From Leishmania martiniquensis (Eukaryota > Euglenozoa > Kinetoplastea > Trypanosomatida > Trypanosomatidae), in NCBI RefSeq assembly GCF_017916325.1, contig NC_090170.1, positions 1,568,501 through 1,632,500 on the forward strand: DNA of 64,000 bases. Direction: 5' to 3'. Made by a program: the position numbers and the translations under genes. Positions 9,349 through 20,302 of the stretch are shown here, piece by piece (the stretch's first letter is position 1; each line of letters begins with the position of its first letter). Under the pieces are notes generated by a model that ran no database searches, was not told the origin of the DNA, and saw nothing but the letters and a program-made list of their open reading frames with translations.

Positions 9349-10992
9349 TAAGGAGGAAGGAGAGAGGGGGGGTACGCAGAAGCCGCGTGCCGGACAGCCT
9401 CCGCTTCTCCTGAGGCGGCTAGTGGCGGGGGGTGACTGTAACAACGGGTTGCATGAGCGGTCACCCCCTTCACGCATGATCTTTTCACAGGTTTGAAAGC
9501 ACATTGACAGAGAGGAGAGAGCACGCGTCCCCACAGAACCGCAGGTACCATTGCATACACGGTCGCCGATGGGATACGACGACGGCGCCCTGGGGCCTGT
9601 GGCTGGGGAAAAGAGGAAACTCGGATGAGGCCATCTCGCAGTGGATAGAGTGCATGCGCCTTTCACTTGAGCGCGGTGCTGCGTGGGCCGTTGCCGTGGG
9701 TTTACCAGTTCCACTTTCACGGTCTGTTGGGGAGTCTTAGCGTTGCTGAAGAAAGGGCTCCAACAGCCGCAGCCGCAACAAACACACACACACACACACA
9801 GACGCCAAAAAAAAAGGTAAAATATCGCTGCACGCTATTGTTGTGTATTCCAGTCGCGGCGTCGCGCATGTCTTTCTGCGACGCGTAAACCTCCTTCACC
9901 TCCCGCATCGCTACCCCATCCTCGACGCGAATCGGTTCCTCTTTTCCTCTCCCTCCGCTTCTCTTACTCTCAACTCGACGTCCCCAAATCACCCGGGGGG
10001 GGGGCAGGTGGGAAATTCAGAGGAAGCGCCGAGGCGCCCCAGCGAAACAAAAAAGACGCACACCACTGCGTAAAAACTCACAGAGCAAAAGAGGATAGAG
10101 AGAGAGAGAAGGTGCGCACCCACGCACACGAAGCACGCGGATAGCAGAAAGCCGCACATAGGGGTTCTCTCGCAGATACACTGTGCAACCGCAGAAGCAC
10201 AGAGGCTGCTGCTCACAGATTGGCCCTCACCCACCTCCTCTCCCTCTCCACACGATTTCGGATCTGTACGACTTCCTCGTTAACACCTCTCAGCCACACG
10301 CCACATACAAACGTCTTCAGGCTTCGTGGGCAAACGTTGTTGAACCGACACCTTCGCGTTTTTATTCACCCTTTTCATCTTCTCCCCCGCGCAGGAGCTT
10401 TATATTGACCCATAGAGAAGGATCTGCTTATCCATACAGTGGTCGTTTTCTTCTGCTGCCTCGACAGCGACGTCGTGCGCACGGCTAATTGGTCCCACCC
10501 CCTTTTTTGTTCCACACATTTTTGGTGGCGTTAATGGGATCGCTTAGGTATTCACTCACTCCCACCCCTGTGCCTCTCACGACGAAAAGCAGCAGCAGTA
10601 GCAGTAGCAACATATCCCATCTCAATGGGGAGTGCTGAAGGAATCTTTCGTCTCTTTGGTATTGCGAGTGCGTTTACGCCCCTTTCTCAGTGCCTCCATC
10701 CGCTCATCTTTTTTTGATATATTGGCTTGCCTTCTTCTCCGTCACTCGCTCGACAGAAAAAGGGACCCGGGGGAGGGGGACGCGTTGCTGACGGGGCGTG
10801 AGGGGTGTCCGTTTGGCACTCTGGGATTAGCACTTGCCGCTGCGTTCAGCAGAGCCGGGCCGAAAAGTGTAGGAGGAAACGGACGCGAGAGGAGGCTGTG
10901 GAGAAAGCGGCTCCGGCGACTTTTTTTTTTGCATATCGCACGCACACTCTCCCAATTCATTCACTTGACACCATCGCCTGTGCAAGCCCGTA
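9349..10992 (+). other. Intergenic region with a 663-nt ATG-free block and two tiny open frames
   Basis: No gene of normal size. A CA-rich run lies at 9784-9801 and a G10 run at 9995-10004. The stretch 9871-10533 has no ATG. It is followed by two short frames, 10534-10638 (34 aa) and 10625-10717 (30 aa), which could be upstream ORFs of the kinase mRNA if trans-splicing occurs near 10008 instead of 10986. Confidence 0.5.
10919..10986 (+). promoter_or_regulatory. T-run and spliced-leader acceptor AG for the KKT3-like gene
   Basis: A run of eleven or more T at about 10920-10930 is followed by a 55-nt AG-free stretch. The first AG is at 10985-10986, 6 nt before the ATG at 10993. This is a good trans-splicing signal, though the leader would be very short. 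Confidence 0.5.
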
Positions 10993-13900
10993 ATGCTCGG
11001 CACGGTCGATGCCATCGACTACGACGGAGACCGCGTGCGCACAGTGGTGCTGCGATTTCCTCCTTTGCGCAGCGGTGACTCGGAGATCATCAAGGAGGTG
11101 CGACCGTGCGAGCGCATTGGCCAGGGCTCCTTCGGCACTGTGTACCGCGCTGTCTGCGGTGACTATCCACGCCTTGCCCTCAAAATTTCAACAGGCAAGA
11201 GCACGCGGCTGCGCCAGGAGCTGGAGGTGCTTAGCCGCGTGTGCACAAAAGGCCGGCTGCTGCTCCCGCGCTTTGAGTTCGGTGCGCTTAACAGGACAGC
11301 GGATTTGATTGTTATCGGCATGGAGCTATGTGTGCCCAGCACGCTACACGACCTTCTCCTTAGCACGCGTATCACCAGCGAAGCGGAGATGCTTTTCATA
11401 GCGCACCAAGCGGTTCAGGCGGTCTCCTACGTGCACATGGAGGGCTGCATCCACCGTGATATCAAGCTGCAGAACTATGTGTTTGACCTCGATGGCAACC
11501 TGAAGCTGATCGACTTCGGCCTTGCATGCAACTCGCTCAAGCCACCGCCAGGCGATGTGGTGGCGGGCACGGTGTCTTTTATGTCTCCCGAGATGGCGCA
11601 TAATGCCCTTCACAAGGACAAACGCGTCAGCGTCGGCGTGGCTGCTGATGTGTGGTCGCTGGGCATTGTCCTCTTCTCCATTTTCACGCAGCGAAATCCG
11701 TACCCGTCGACAGAGACGCCAGCGCAGGCCGCCTGCAGCGCCTCTGGTGCGGCAGGCCATTCAGACGCCACGAGTGCTGTGGAGGGCGAAAAGGGCAACG
11801 CTGTGAGTCAGCGGCAGCGCATGAATGAGCGCCTGCTGCGCCGCGTGGCGGCGGGTGACTGGCAGTGGCCCGTCGGCATTACGGTGTCGCAAGACCTGAA
11901 GCAGCTTGTAAACTCCATTCTGGTCACGAACCCGGAGGAGCGACCCAGCGTGGACGCGATCCTGGCCAACAAACTTTGGAATTTACGGCGGCGCTATCCA
12001 CCTGCGGCTGTGGCGGCGTTTCTCGGCGTGCAAGATGACTTTCTGCTATCTCACGATGAGGCGCATCTGATGCGTGCGGTGGAGGAGCGTAGCGCTGGCG
12101 TGGCAGCTTCGCTGCTGAACAGTCGCTTAAACAGCCCCTCGTTGGGCTCCAGCGGGGAAGACGGCGAGACGGACGCGCAGCACAGCAGCGGCGGCAGCGC
12201 ACGCAACGGCGGCCTGCACGTGTCTGACACGGCAACACCTACAGCGCGCAGCTCACTCAAGGTGGTGCAGCGCTGCGGCGAGGGCGGTGTAGATGGGGCG
12301 GTCGCAGTGCAGGTATACGACGTTCGCGCGAGCACCCGCAAGCACAGCAAACCCATCCGCGAGATCTCTGTCGTCATGGCAGAGGAGACGGCCAAGACGC
12401 GCCGGTCCAAGTCCGCCCGACGAGCAAAAAGCGGGGTCTCGGCACCCTCATCGCGCGTTGCCTCGCGGGCATCGTCGACTGAGGGCAACGGGCGAAGCGC
12501 CTCCTCTGCTGGCGCTGCGCCGCAGCACCCTTCTGCGCATGCTCGTGCCGACAGCGGCAATGACGAATGCGAGGAGGGGGAGGTAGTGAGCCTCGGCATC
12601 AGCGCATCACAGCATGACCGCCAATGCAGGACGCCTGTGCGAGTGCAGCCTGCCCTGGACACCGCCGGCGCCAAAGCAGGCGAGCAGAGGAGTGGCGTAT
12701 GCCATCCCTACGCGGCAGCAGAGCCTTCCTGTGCGACGCCACCTCTGCTCGCGCCCGACATGCAGCAGGGTGCCAGCAAGTCGCCGTGCGGCGCTTCATG
12801 CAGTGGAAGGGGGCGCGAACAAAGCCGCCTGAGGAATCGGCGTAGCGCGAGCGTGGAGCTTCTAGAGGATGCCAAGGCGACCATTGCGACGAGCTCGAAG
12901 GCTACCTCGCACTCTAGAGCTGCATCCGGCAGCCCAAGAAAGCGTGACAGGTCGCTGCGCCAGCCTTCCTCGTCAATCTTAATCGGTGAGGTCCGCGACC
13001 TCCCCGCGAAAGCGCCGCCCAGCACGGCTACAACGGTGTCGGCGCTCAAATCTGCCTTTATGCCAAAGCACCCAATCGCATCCTCGCTTGCCGCCGAAGA
13101 CCTGTTGCCATCACCCTCGCGACAGGCATCGCTTTGGCGGCCGGGGCCCCAAAGGGCAGTCACTCCTTCCTCCACACCGAGGCGCGCGGGCCACACGGGG
13201 GCACCGGCGGCGATGAAGCGTGCACAGCGCGTTGCGCTCGAGCTTAGTGTGGGCGCTGTCTGGCAAGACGAGGCGGACAACCGCCGCATGCTCTCTGCGA
13301 TGCTGCTGATCGAGCACGCGTGGCTGCTCGCGAGCTTTCGGTTGACCATCGAGGAGGACCAGGAGCGCTACAACATAATGTGGCTCGCAGAGGAGCAGGA
13401 GAAGTCCGCCGCCCACCCACACCGCTTCAGGGAAGTGACGCAGGTCGTCAGCAAGAAGTATCAGTACGGCTTCGTTTGTGACATGTGCGACTACGAGTTC
13501 CTCCCCAGCGGGCCCGAGGAAAAAGACTTGCATTTCTTTCACTGCCCATGCGGCCGTGACCTGTGCCCAGACTGCTACAGCACCTATCAGCGACAGTGCA
13601 CCTGCCCCTGCTGCCTCGCGGTGCATCCAAACAGCTGTGTGCTGCGGGAGCACCTCCTGCAGACTGGCGGAACGCAGCACCGCAGCGGGTCGAGGAAGGC
13701 AAAGGCGGAGGTGCAGAGTGGGGCTCTGCCTTCCGCATCCCAAGCCGCTGCCAGCCTCAACGAGAAGGCTAGTGGATACGCGGCGCCGGCACCGCCTGTA
13801 CTGCCTCGCCGTCGTGGCAGGCCCCCCAAGCAAGACAAGAACTGCTCTCCTGTTAAGCTGAAGGGCAGCCGAGCTACCAAAGACACGGGTCGGCGGCGTC

Positions 13901-14853
13901 GTTGTGCGCAGGACGCCCTTGGCATCAATGAGGACGAAGTGGATGAGGTGGCACAGATTCCCGCACCTCGTGTTTCGATTGCTGCGTTGCAGCAGCGGGA
14001 GGGGCGCAGCAGCAGCAGCAACGGCCCTTGCCGCGGCGCAGTAGCGGTGTCACACCGGCCAGAGGACGTGGACGTGAAGCAGCGCCCGGTAGGGAGTGTA
14101 CCGGCGGGCCCATGGCGCCCCTTTGCGCGCTTCAAGAAGGACCGCCAGGATGAAGCAGCACGCCAACCGACGCCGGAGGAGCGCGATGCGTTGTTGAATG
14201 GAGAGTGGATTCGCCACTTTTATCTCTTTCCGCACCCCGAGTTGAGGCACGGTACAGCCTCCGGGACGAGAGCAGACGAGGAAGCGGAGGGGGAGGAGCC
14301 GTACGCGTTCGTCTATCACGCACAGCCGGGCCGCACCGGTGCCATTTTTCTGACAAGCGACTTTCCGATGCACTCGGCAGTGTTCTCCATGCTTGAGCGG
14401 CAGTTCTTTGTCGTGGATCAGGTGGACACGCTGGAGGGCGCCGATGCCACCCGCGCCACGTCGCTGCTGAGGGCAAAGGGCCACCCCGACCTCAGAATCG
14501 CTTTTCACGCGCTGCAAGACATTGTTGCGTATGACACGAACATGATGAAGCAGCAGCGCACTCCTGGTACTGTCTCGGTGTACCAGGCACCTCGCAGCGC
14601 CTACAGCTGCAACGGGGAGCCATTCCTGTACGTGCGGTGGTTCCGCTTTAACGAGAATCGCACCCTCAGCGCCTTTCTTCTCTCCCACGGGGGCGTTCAG
14701 GTTTTTGTGAACAACGAGTACGAGCTGCGCTGGTTTGACGAGCACCGCAAGTTCCTCATCCGCTACAACGGCGTATGTGAGCTAGTCGACGACAGTACCT
14801 TCGCATTGGCCCCGGCGATTAACCACCTCCTCTATGACTCGTTCGACGCGTAG
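10993..14853 (+). CDS. KKT3: KKT3-like kinetoplastid kinetochore protein kinase with Cys-rich domain and divergent polo box
   Basis: A 1286-residue protein. Residues 36-340 are a Ser/Thr kinase: glycine loop GQGSFGTV (43-50), Lys64, HRDIKLQN (from His154), DFG (174-176), SPE (198-200). A long basic Ser/Ala-rich linker follows. Residues 829-882 form a compact cluster of 11 Cys and 3 His (CDMC, HCPC, CPDC, CTCPCC), expected to bind zinc. An AT-hook-like RRRGRPPK lies at 939-946. The C-terminus (about 1071-1286) resembles divergent polo boxes, notably WFRFNENRTLSAFLL and a following beta-rich stretch. Kinase, central zinc-binding domain and divergent polo box in that order is the architecture of KKT2 and KKT3, which sit constitutively at kinetoplastid centromeres. 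I choose KKT3 over KKT2 because of the nearby PABP gene (synteny recalled, not checked). Confidence 0.85.
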   Translation: MLGTVDAIDYDGDRVRTVVLRFPPLRSGDSEIIKEVRPCERIGQGSFGTVYRAVCGDYPRLALKISTGKSTRLRQELEVLSRVCTKGRLLLPRFEFGALNRTADLIVIGMELCVPSTLHDLLLSTRITSEAEMLFIAHQAVQAVSYVHMEGCIHRDIKLQNYVFDLDGNLKLIDFGLACNSLKPPPGDVVAGTVSFMSPEMAHNALHKDKRVSVGVAADVWSLGIVLFSIFTQRNPYPSTETPAQAACSASGAAGHSDATSAVEGEKGNAVSQRQRMNERLLRRVAAGDWQWPVGITVSQDLKQLVNSILVTNPEERPSVDAILANKLWNLRRRYPPAAVAAFLGVQDDFLLSHDEAHLMRAVEERSAGVAASLLNSRLNSPSLGSSGEDGETDAQHSSGGSARNGGLHVSDTATPTARSSLKVVQRCGEGGVDGAVAVQVYDVRASTRKHSKPIREISVVMAEETAKTRRSKSARRAKSGVSAPSSRVASRASSTEGNGRSASSAGAAPQHPSAHARADSGNDECEEGEVVSLGISASQHDRQCRTPVRVQPALDTAGAKAGEQRSGVCHPYAAAEPSCATPPLLAPDMQQGASKSPCGASCSGRGREQSRLRNRRSASVELLEDAKATIATSSKATSHSRAASGSPRKRDRSLRQPSSSILIGEVRDLPAKAPPSTATTVSALKSAFMPKHPIASSLAAEDLLPSPSRQASLWRPGPQRAVTPSSTPRRAGHTGAPAAMKRAQRVALELSVGAVWQDEADNRRMLSAMLLIEHAWLLASFRLTIEEDQERYNIMWLAEEQEKSAAHPHRFREVTQVVSKKYQYGFVCDMCDYEFLPSGPEEKDLHFFHCPCGRDLCPDCYSTYQRQCTCPCCLAVHPNSCVLREHLLQTGGTQHRSGSRKAKAEVQSGALPSASQAAASLNEKASGYAAPAPPVLPRRRGRPPKQDKNCSPVKLKGSRATKDTGRRRRCAQDALGINEDEVDEVAQIPAPRVSIAALQQREGRSSSSNGPCRGAVAVSHRPEDVDVKQRPVGSVPAGPWRPFARFKKDRQDEAARQPTPEERDALLNGEWIRHFYLFPHPELRHGTASGTRADEEAEGEEPYAFVYHAQPGRTGAIFLTSDFPMHSAVFSMLERQFFVVDQVDTLEGADATRATSLLRAKGHPDLRIAFHALQDIVAYDTNMMKQQRTPGTVSVYQAPRSAYSCNGEPFLYVRWFRFNENRTLSAFLLSHGGVQVFVNNEYELRWFDEHRKFLIRYNGVCELVDDSTFALAPAINHLLYDSFDA

Positions 14854-15875
14854 GTGTTTAGCTGTGCGCCTCTTTCTCTGTGTGAGTCTGTGCGTGTGTG
14901 TGTATGGTGTGCTGCGCATCATCTCCTCGTCTGTTAGCTCACTGTCGTAGAAATCGTCGGTACATACCCCGATACTGCAAATATCCGCGCCGCTGTGCGC
15001 TGTATCACATACGGGATGCCCCCCCCGCCCCCCGCCCTCTTCTTCTCTGCCTTTGCGCTTTCATTTGGCCTTCGCACGTCTGCTTTCTATTTTTGTCTTC
15101 GTTTCTGTCATGCGGCTGTTCTATGGCGCTTTCACTACGCTTCCTGACTTGCGTCTGCCCGTCTGTCTGTGTAGAATGGTGAGCTGCGTTGTGCTGCTCG
15201 CCGCAGTGCGTGTAGGCTGCGTGAGAGGAGGCGCGGCGGCGTTGCCGCTCTTTGGGCCTCCGTCGGGGTGTGTCGAAACTCTTTGGGAGGCGTACCTCAC
15301 ACACATACACACGCGGGGGGAGGAGCGTCTCCTAACATCATCTTAACACTCCACCCCCGAGGGAGGCAAGAGAAGACAACACCGCAGAGGCGGTGGTGCG
15401 CAGAAAAGCAAACTGCTGCTTGGCAGCTTTTCGCTTATTCCACGCACCGAGACGGCTGTCGAATTCCTGGCGAAAGGGGCTGGAGAGGAACGGAATGTCA
15501 TCTCTGCCTCTTCTCCAGCGCCAGACAGGACGGACTGGCCATGGTGGGCGCGAAAGAGAGGGAGGCGGACACATGCACAGTGCGCAATGTACCACGTTAG
15601 GGTGCGCTACGTCGACGCAGCCTCTCGCTCTTCCCATTCGCTTCTGTCTCTTTCTTGTCGTTTCCTCTTCGGATCTTTGCTAATGCTTAATCGCACCGAC
15701 TTCGGTGGCTTGCTGAGACGCGGATGCTCATTGCACGCGGCTTGTGGCAGTCCTTCAGGCTCCAGAGAAGGTGCCACGCTGCCTCTTTCCTTCTCCTGTC
15801 TTCTCTTCGTGAAGGGCGCATCGCTGCACTTCCCCGTCGGCACACGGCGAGTACACCGATTGGATTTCCGGGCAT
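14854..15875 (+). other. Intergenic region, no gene seen
   Basis: About 1 kb of UTR/intergenic DNA. A polypyrimidine tract at 15782-15809 with AG at 15813-15814 probably marks the 5' end of the next mRNA. Confidence 0.6.
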
Positions 15876-16715
15876 ATGTCCATGGAGACGTTCCGCGAGC
15901 GCACGCTGGCAACGCAGTACCAGCCACGCCAGCACCTCCCGCCCAACTTTAGCAATGTACTGAAGGAGTACGCGCGTGAGGTGCTGCGCAATCAGCCATC
16001 GGACATTTTGGAGTGGAGCGCGGCGTATTTCAGGAAGCTCGCCCTAGAGACGGACCCGCTGCAGGCAAGGCAGCCGCCGCCGGACCACTACACCCCCCTT
16101 GTCGAGGACCCTGAGCGAGCGAAGCTGGCAAACAAGATGGTAAAGGTGTTCTCGACGATGGACTTGTCGGGGAGCGGGCGGCTGCGTGTCTCTGAGGTGC
16201 GGCGAGTGCTGACTGAGGCTTTTGAACTGACGGAGTCGCAGGCGCTTTACCTTCTTACAGCGCCATTCACCACGATCATCGAGGACGACGGCAAGGGTGT
16301 CGCGGGCGATTTCATCGAGTACGGCCCGTTCTCCCATGCAGCGGTGCGCACCATCCAGTACTTTCAGCAGCACCAGGGCTTCTGCTTCGACATAGACCCT
16401 ATCGATAGCTCCACAACGGTGCACGGCATGAACCGCTACGATGTCGAGCAAGGCTTTCTGCGCATCTTTCGCCTCCTGGACGGGGCAGGGACAGGCCGTC
16501 TGCTCCTCCACGACTACCAGGGGGCGTTGGAGAACGCACCTTACCACCTGACGCGCCGTGACATTCGCGTGCTGCGCATCGAGTGCGGGACATGCGGAGG
16601 CGAAGAGGACGGGGGCTTGCGAGAGGTAGAGTACGAGAAGGAGCTGCCGCACATGTTCGAACGCCTTCTTCTGGCCGAGGCATTCAACCTCTTCGACGAG
16701 GAGGGACAGAGCTGA
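15876..16715 (+). CDS. RIIa-domain and EF-hand protein, radial spoke protein-like (RSP7/RSP11 type)
   Basis: A 279-residue probable axonemal protein. Residues 21-58 (LPPNFSNVLKEYAREVLRNQ and on) match the RIIa/R2D2 docking-dimerisation domain shared by PKA regulatory subunits, ropporin and radial spoke proteins RSP7/RSP11. Two EF-hand-like units follow. The first, DLSGSGRLRVSE (96-107), keeps D1, S3, S5, G6, L8 and E12 and could bind calcium. The second, DGAGTGRLLLHD (202-213), is degenerate. A RIIa domain followed by EF-hands is the layout of Chlamydomonas RSP7. The ATG at 15876 follows an acceptor AG; a second in-frame ATG lies two codons on. The axonemal role is inferred from the family. 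Confidence 0.8.
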   Translation: MSMETFRERTLATQYQPRQHLPPNFSNVLKEYAREVLRNQPSDILEWSAAYFRKLALETDPLQARQPPPDHYTPLVEDPERAKLANKMVKVFSTMDLSGSGRLRVSEVRRVLTEAFELTESQALYLLTAPFTTIIEDDGKGVAGDFIEYGPFSHAAVRTIQYFQQHQGFCFDIDPIDSSTTVHGMNRYDVEQGFLRIFRLLDGAGTGRLLLHDYQGALENAPYHLTRRDIRVLRIECGTCGGEEDGGLREVEYEKELPHMFERLLLAEAFNLFDEEGQS

Positions 16716-17999
16716 GGAAGTGTGAGAAGGCTCTCAGCATACTGTTTTTGCCTTGGGCCACCTCCCTCTTTCTCGTCGCGCTCCACCCCGTTTCTCATGC
16801 TTTCCATATGCACGCTGCTCCACGCACTTCATACTCGCACGCAGCGAAGTGGACAAGGGGAGGACAGAGAAGCACACGCTGCTCACATGTAGAAAAAAAA
16901 GAGGCAAGAAAAAGAAACAGCGACGCAACGAAGAAGCTACAACCTCCACGCGCATCATCAACAGTGGGGAGGTGAGGGGCAGGGCACCAGCGGCAACAAC
17001 AGCAACAACGACAGAAATGAGCGGTAGATGAAGCCCGTTCACTCATCCGAACAGGAACGTGCAACGCACAGCCCTCTCTCCCCCCTCTTGTCGGGTGCAG
17101 CTGCTGTTGCGCGTGCGCCTGTGGGGTCGCCCCCCCCGCCCTTTTCTTTCTCTCGCTCTCTTCCTCTTTCTTCTCCCCTTTGGCGCTGGTCCTATATCTA
17201 TATGTATTCCGTTCAGAGTCGGGCATATGAACGCGGTCTCTTACGCCCCCCTCCTCCCCCCGCTTTATGGGCCCCTTCTCGTTATACACGCATTCGGTAG
17301 TGCGCTCTTTGCCGCTGTGGCGCGATGCCAAGCACAAATCAGCAGCATAACGAAAATCTGTAACGGCAAGGGTGGGTGGAGGGCGAATGGGCCTCTAGGG
17401 AGACTTCAAAGAGAAAAAATAAGATGAACGACACCCACAGAGATGCTCGATAAGCAGACCGAGGGAGTGACACCAATGATGGGGCTCGCACCAGCGGCCT
17501 ACACCTACCCTCGCCATGCAGCTGCCTCTCCCTCCTCGGTGCCCGCACATGTCGTTTGTGGGACTCCTCCAGGTCTCTTTCCTCTCTACTGAAATGGACG
17601 CGGTGGCCTTCGGGCGGAACAGCGACCCTGACCGCGTCGCAGCGTTCACGCTGGGGTTACATTGGCTGCAGAGTCCAAAGGAAAGTGACTTGATGCGAGC
17701 GGCGTGCGCCTTCCCACTTTTTCGCTTCGTTGCATACTCTCTGCCCCCCCCATAAACCTTAACGTTTCCTCTCCTTCCCTTACCCTACGTCTCCATCCGC
17801 TTCATCGTTAGCCACAGAAGCGTGTGCGGGTGCCGTGGGGTTCGCCGTACTTTTTGTTCTCTTGCGTCCGAGGCGCCTCCTGCCTTCGCCTGCGCTACTC
17901 CCGTTACAACTTCAGCTTGTCCAGCGCCGTGAGCACGCGCACAAATATCTGTATCGGCATCAATTCTTCTTGAGTTATCTTTAGTCGCGCTGAGAGAGG
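16716..17999 (+). other. Intergenic region, no gene seen
   Basis: About 1.3 kb. A-rich sequence at 16890-17020 is followed by T/C-rich blocks. A polypyrimidine tract at about 17766-17805 with GTTAG near 17810 is a candidate acceptor for the TPR gene. A 79-codon frame at 17516-17755 is not convincing. Confidence 0.55.
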
Positions 18000-19016
18000 A
18001 TGGACATCATCACACTGCTTGCTCTCGCTCAGAGTGCGGTAGACGCGGGTAATGTGAAGGCTGCCTGCGAGTTCTACGAGGTGGCTCTTTCCCAGGCTCC
18101 AAACAATGACGAGGTGCTGGAGGCCTATGCAGAAATCATGATTCACCACGCCCAGGATATTCCTCGCGCGCAGCAGATGCTTCGCCATGCGATCGACATC
18201 AACCCGAATCAGGGGTACGTCAAGTACCTGAACTTAGCGCAACTCTGTGAGGCCAAGGAGGCGCTCCAGTGCTACGAAAAGGCGTACGAGATCGCCAGTC
18301 TCATGCTACACGGTTGCCGAAAAAAGAAGATGAAGAGGGCACTTCAGGAGACCATGGCGACGATTTGCTGCGCCGTGGCGGAGCTCTACCTGACCGATCT
18401 CTGCTTCGAAGAAAACGCGGAGCAGCAGTGTGAGCAGGCGGTGGTCCGCGCGCTGGATCTCAACAGCGACATTGTTGAGCCGCACCAGCTGCAGGCGTCC
18501 CTTCGCCTCAGTCAATGTCGCCCAGACGAGGCGCTACAGTCGCTGCGTCGTGCCGTGGATGTGACGCATCGCCTCCCCGAGGAGCATCAGCCCACGTACG
18601 AATCCAAGATCGAGCTAGGCCGACTGTTGATGCAGGTCGACCCGGCCGAGGCTTTTCAATTTCTTCTTGAGGTGCTCCAATATGGCGACAATAATCCCTA
18701 CGTGTGGTTCCTGCTCGGAGAGAGTGCTCGCATGCGGGGTCGATACGCTGACGCCGCGCGCCTCCTGCGACGCGCGCGAGTCATGCTGGTAGTCTCAAGC
18801 GGCGACGCCGCGGCGCTGAAGGAGGTGGATGAGGCCATTAGCGTTCTGGTGCAGGAAATGGGCGGCCCGCAGGCCGCCGCGCAGGTGAAGGACCTGGACC
18901 ACCCCTACCCGCTCGAGCTGCTTCAGGCTGAAGATGAGCAGGGAGCGGAGGAGGATGGGGACGATGAACTGGCAGAGCCGGAGCGAGAGCCGTGGGATGC
19001 CGAAGACCATGCCTAG
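18000..19016 (+). CDS. TPR protein, probable Acl4-like assembly chaperone of ribosomal protein RPL4
   Basis: A 338-residue all-helical protein made of tetratricopeptide-like repeats. Clear units are AACEFYEVALSQAPNNDEVL (residues 22-41), AQQMLRHAIDINPN with GYVKYLNLAQLCEAKEALQC, and later PDEALQSLRRAVDV and YADAARLLRRARVM. The C-terminus (about 305-338) is strongly acidic, rich in Glu and Asp. TPRs followed by an acidic tail, and the phrase GYVKYLNLAQL after the second repeat, fit the Acl4 family, which escorts newly made RPL4 to nuclear pre-60S particles. The TPR fold is certain; the Acl4 assignment is by pattern. Length is close to yeast Acl4 as I recall it. Confidence 0.85.
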   Translation: MDIITLLALAQSAVDAGNVKAACEFYEVALSQAPNNDEVLEAYAEIMIHHAQDIPRAQQMLRHAIDINPNQGYVKYLNLAQLCEAKEALQCYEKAYEIASLMLHGCRKKKMKRALQETMATICCAVAELYLTDLCFEENAEQQCEQAVVRALDLNSDIVEPHQLQASLRLSQCRPDEALQSLRRAVDVTHRLPEEHQPTYESKIELGRLLMQVDPAEAFQFLLEVLQYGDNNPYVWFLLGESARMRGRYADAARLLRRARVMLVVSSGDAAALKEVDEAISVLVQEMGGPQAAAQVKDLDHPYPLELLQAEDEQGAEEDGDDELAEPEREPWDAEDHA

Positions 19017-20302
19017 TGGTGACTTTTCCTTTTCGAGGGAAAAGGTCGCCCTCTGCTTTCTCCGCTACTGCGCGGTAGTACCATGCTACACAGGCGTGGC
19101 GCGTAGTGTGTCGTGGTGGGGGTCGTGTATGCCTCGCCCTTTGCGTCTTTGTCACTTCTATGGCGTCCCCCTTTTTCTCGAGGCTCACCTCCGCCCTGTC
19201 CTGCCCACCAGCGGCATTCTTTTCTGTTGTGTGCGAGTGTGTGCGTTTCGCGTGTAAATGTATACGAATAACATTCGATAAGGCCACTGAAACACGGACA
19301 AACCGGCCCCTCCCCCACCCCCAAAAAAAACACATCGCGAGTCCTTGCCCCCTCCCCTCCTCCCCCTACATACACACCGAACAAAAAGTGGCGGACTGGC
19401 GACACGGGCATGCAACTGCCACTCTCCTGCACGCAGGTGAGAGTTGTGCGTGACAAGTGATCTTGCGCTTGTCACCATTTTCACTAACTAGGGGCCTCTT
19501 TCGTGGTCAGCCATCGAGTTTGGTGTCCATGCAGCCGATCTCTTGAAGTGTGGGATAGGCGCGCCGGTGGTTCTCTCATCGTGCCACCTCTCCATGCCCA
19601 CGTCTCACTCTGCTGCACCACAGCTGCGGCATCTTTTAGGCGTGGCACCGCTCTGTTTCGTTGCTTCCTCTCTCTCTTATGCACCATTTATCCTCCTGCT
19701 GCATCTCCGTCTGCCACGCCGGCGCTCCTCTCGATTGGAGAAGACTGAGGCGGCTGAGCGCTACGCTGCACGCCACGAGTAACGGAGCAGAATAAAAGGA
19801 CGTCCCGCCAAGGACAAGAGGAAGAGTGGGGCAGAGGTTGTGCGCAACAGTGGCAATCAGAAGATTGGTGTGCTGTGAGCGTGACGTTGCCCCCCCCCCC
19901 TGCGCAGGTGCGTGTGTGTTTGTGCGTTCGTGGGAGGAGGAGGGGAGGAACGGACCAGGTGGAGCCGACTCACACGCCAACATACACTGGAAGCCACCCG
20001 CGCATAGAGGCACACTTCGCTTATAGAGGAGAGGAGGGCGGGAGGTTGTCAAAGGCCAGGTGAGCGGCAGAGAGACCCTCTTTCCACCTTTCCATTCTTT
20101 CGCCGCACACGCGCAGGCATTGCATTCACCAGACGTGCTGGCAACTATGACAGACGGCCAAGACCGGCACTTTCATCTCAACTTGCAAAAGACACACACC
20201 CACACACTCATATCGGCTCTCATTGGCAACTTCGTTAGGTGTGTGCGTGTGGCTCGCCCACTCACGCTCTTCTTGTAACGCTCTCTACGTTCTTATTTCG
20301 GC
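19017..20302 (+). other. Intergenic region, no gene seen
   Basis: About 1.3 kb of C/T-rich and CA-rich DNA. A candidate acceptor is GTTAG near 20238. No open frame has convincing composition. Confidence 0.6.

Noticed and set aside
14050..14745. 231-codon minus-strand frame
   Set aside because: Antisense to the polo-box-like end of the KKT3-like gene, which is clearly coding on the plus strand.
17516..17755. 79-codon plus-strand frame
   Set aside because: Starts with ATG but has spacer-like composition, no good acceptor just upstream and no recognisable motif.
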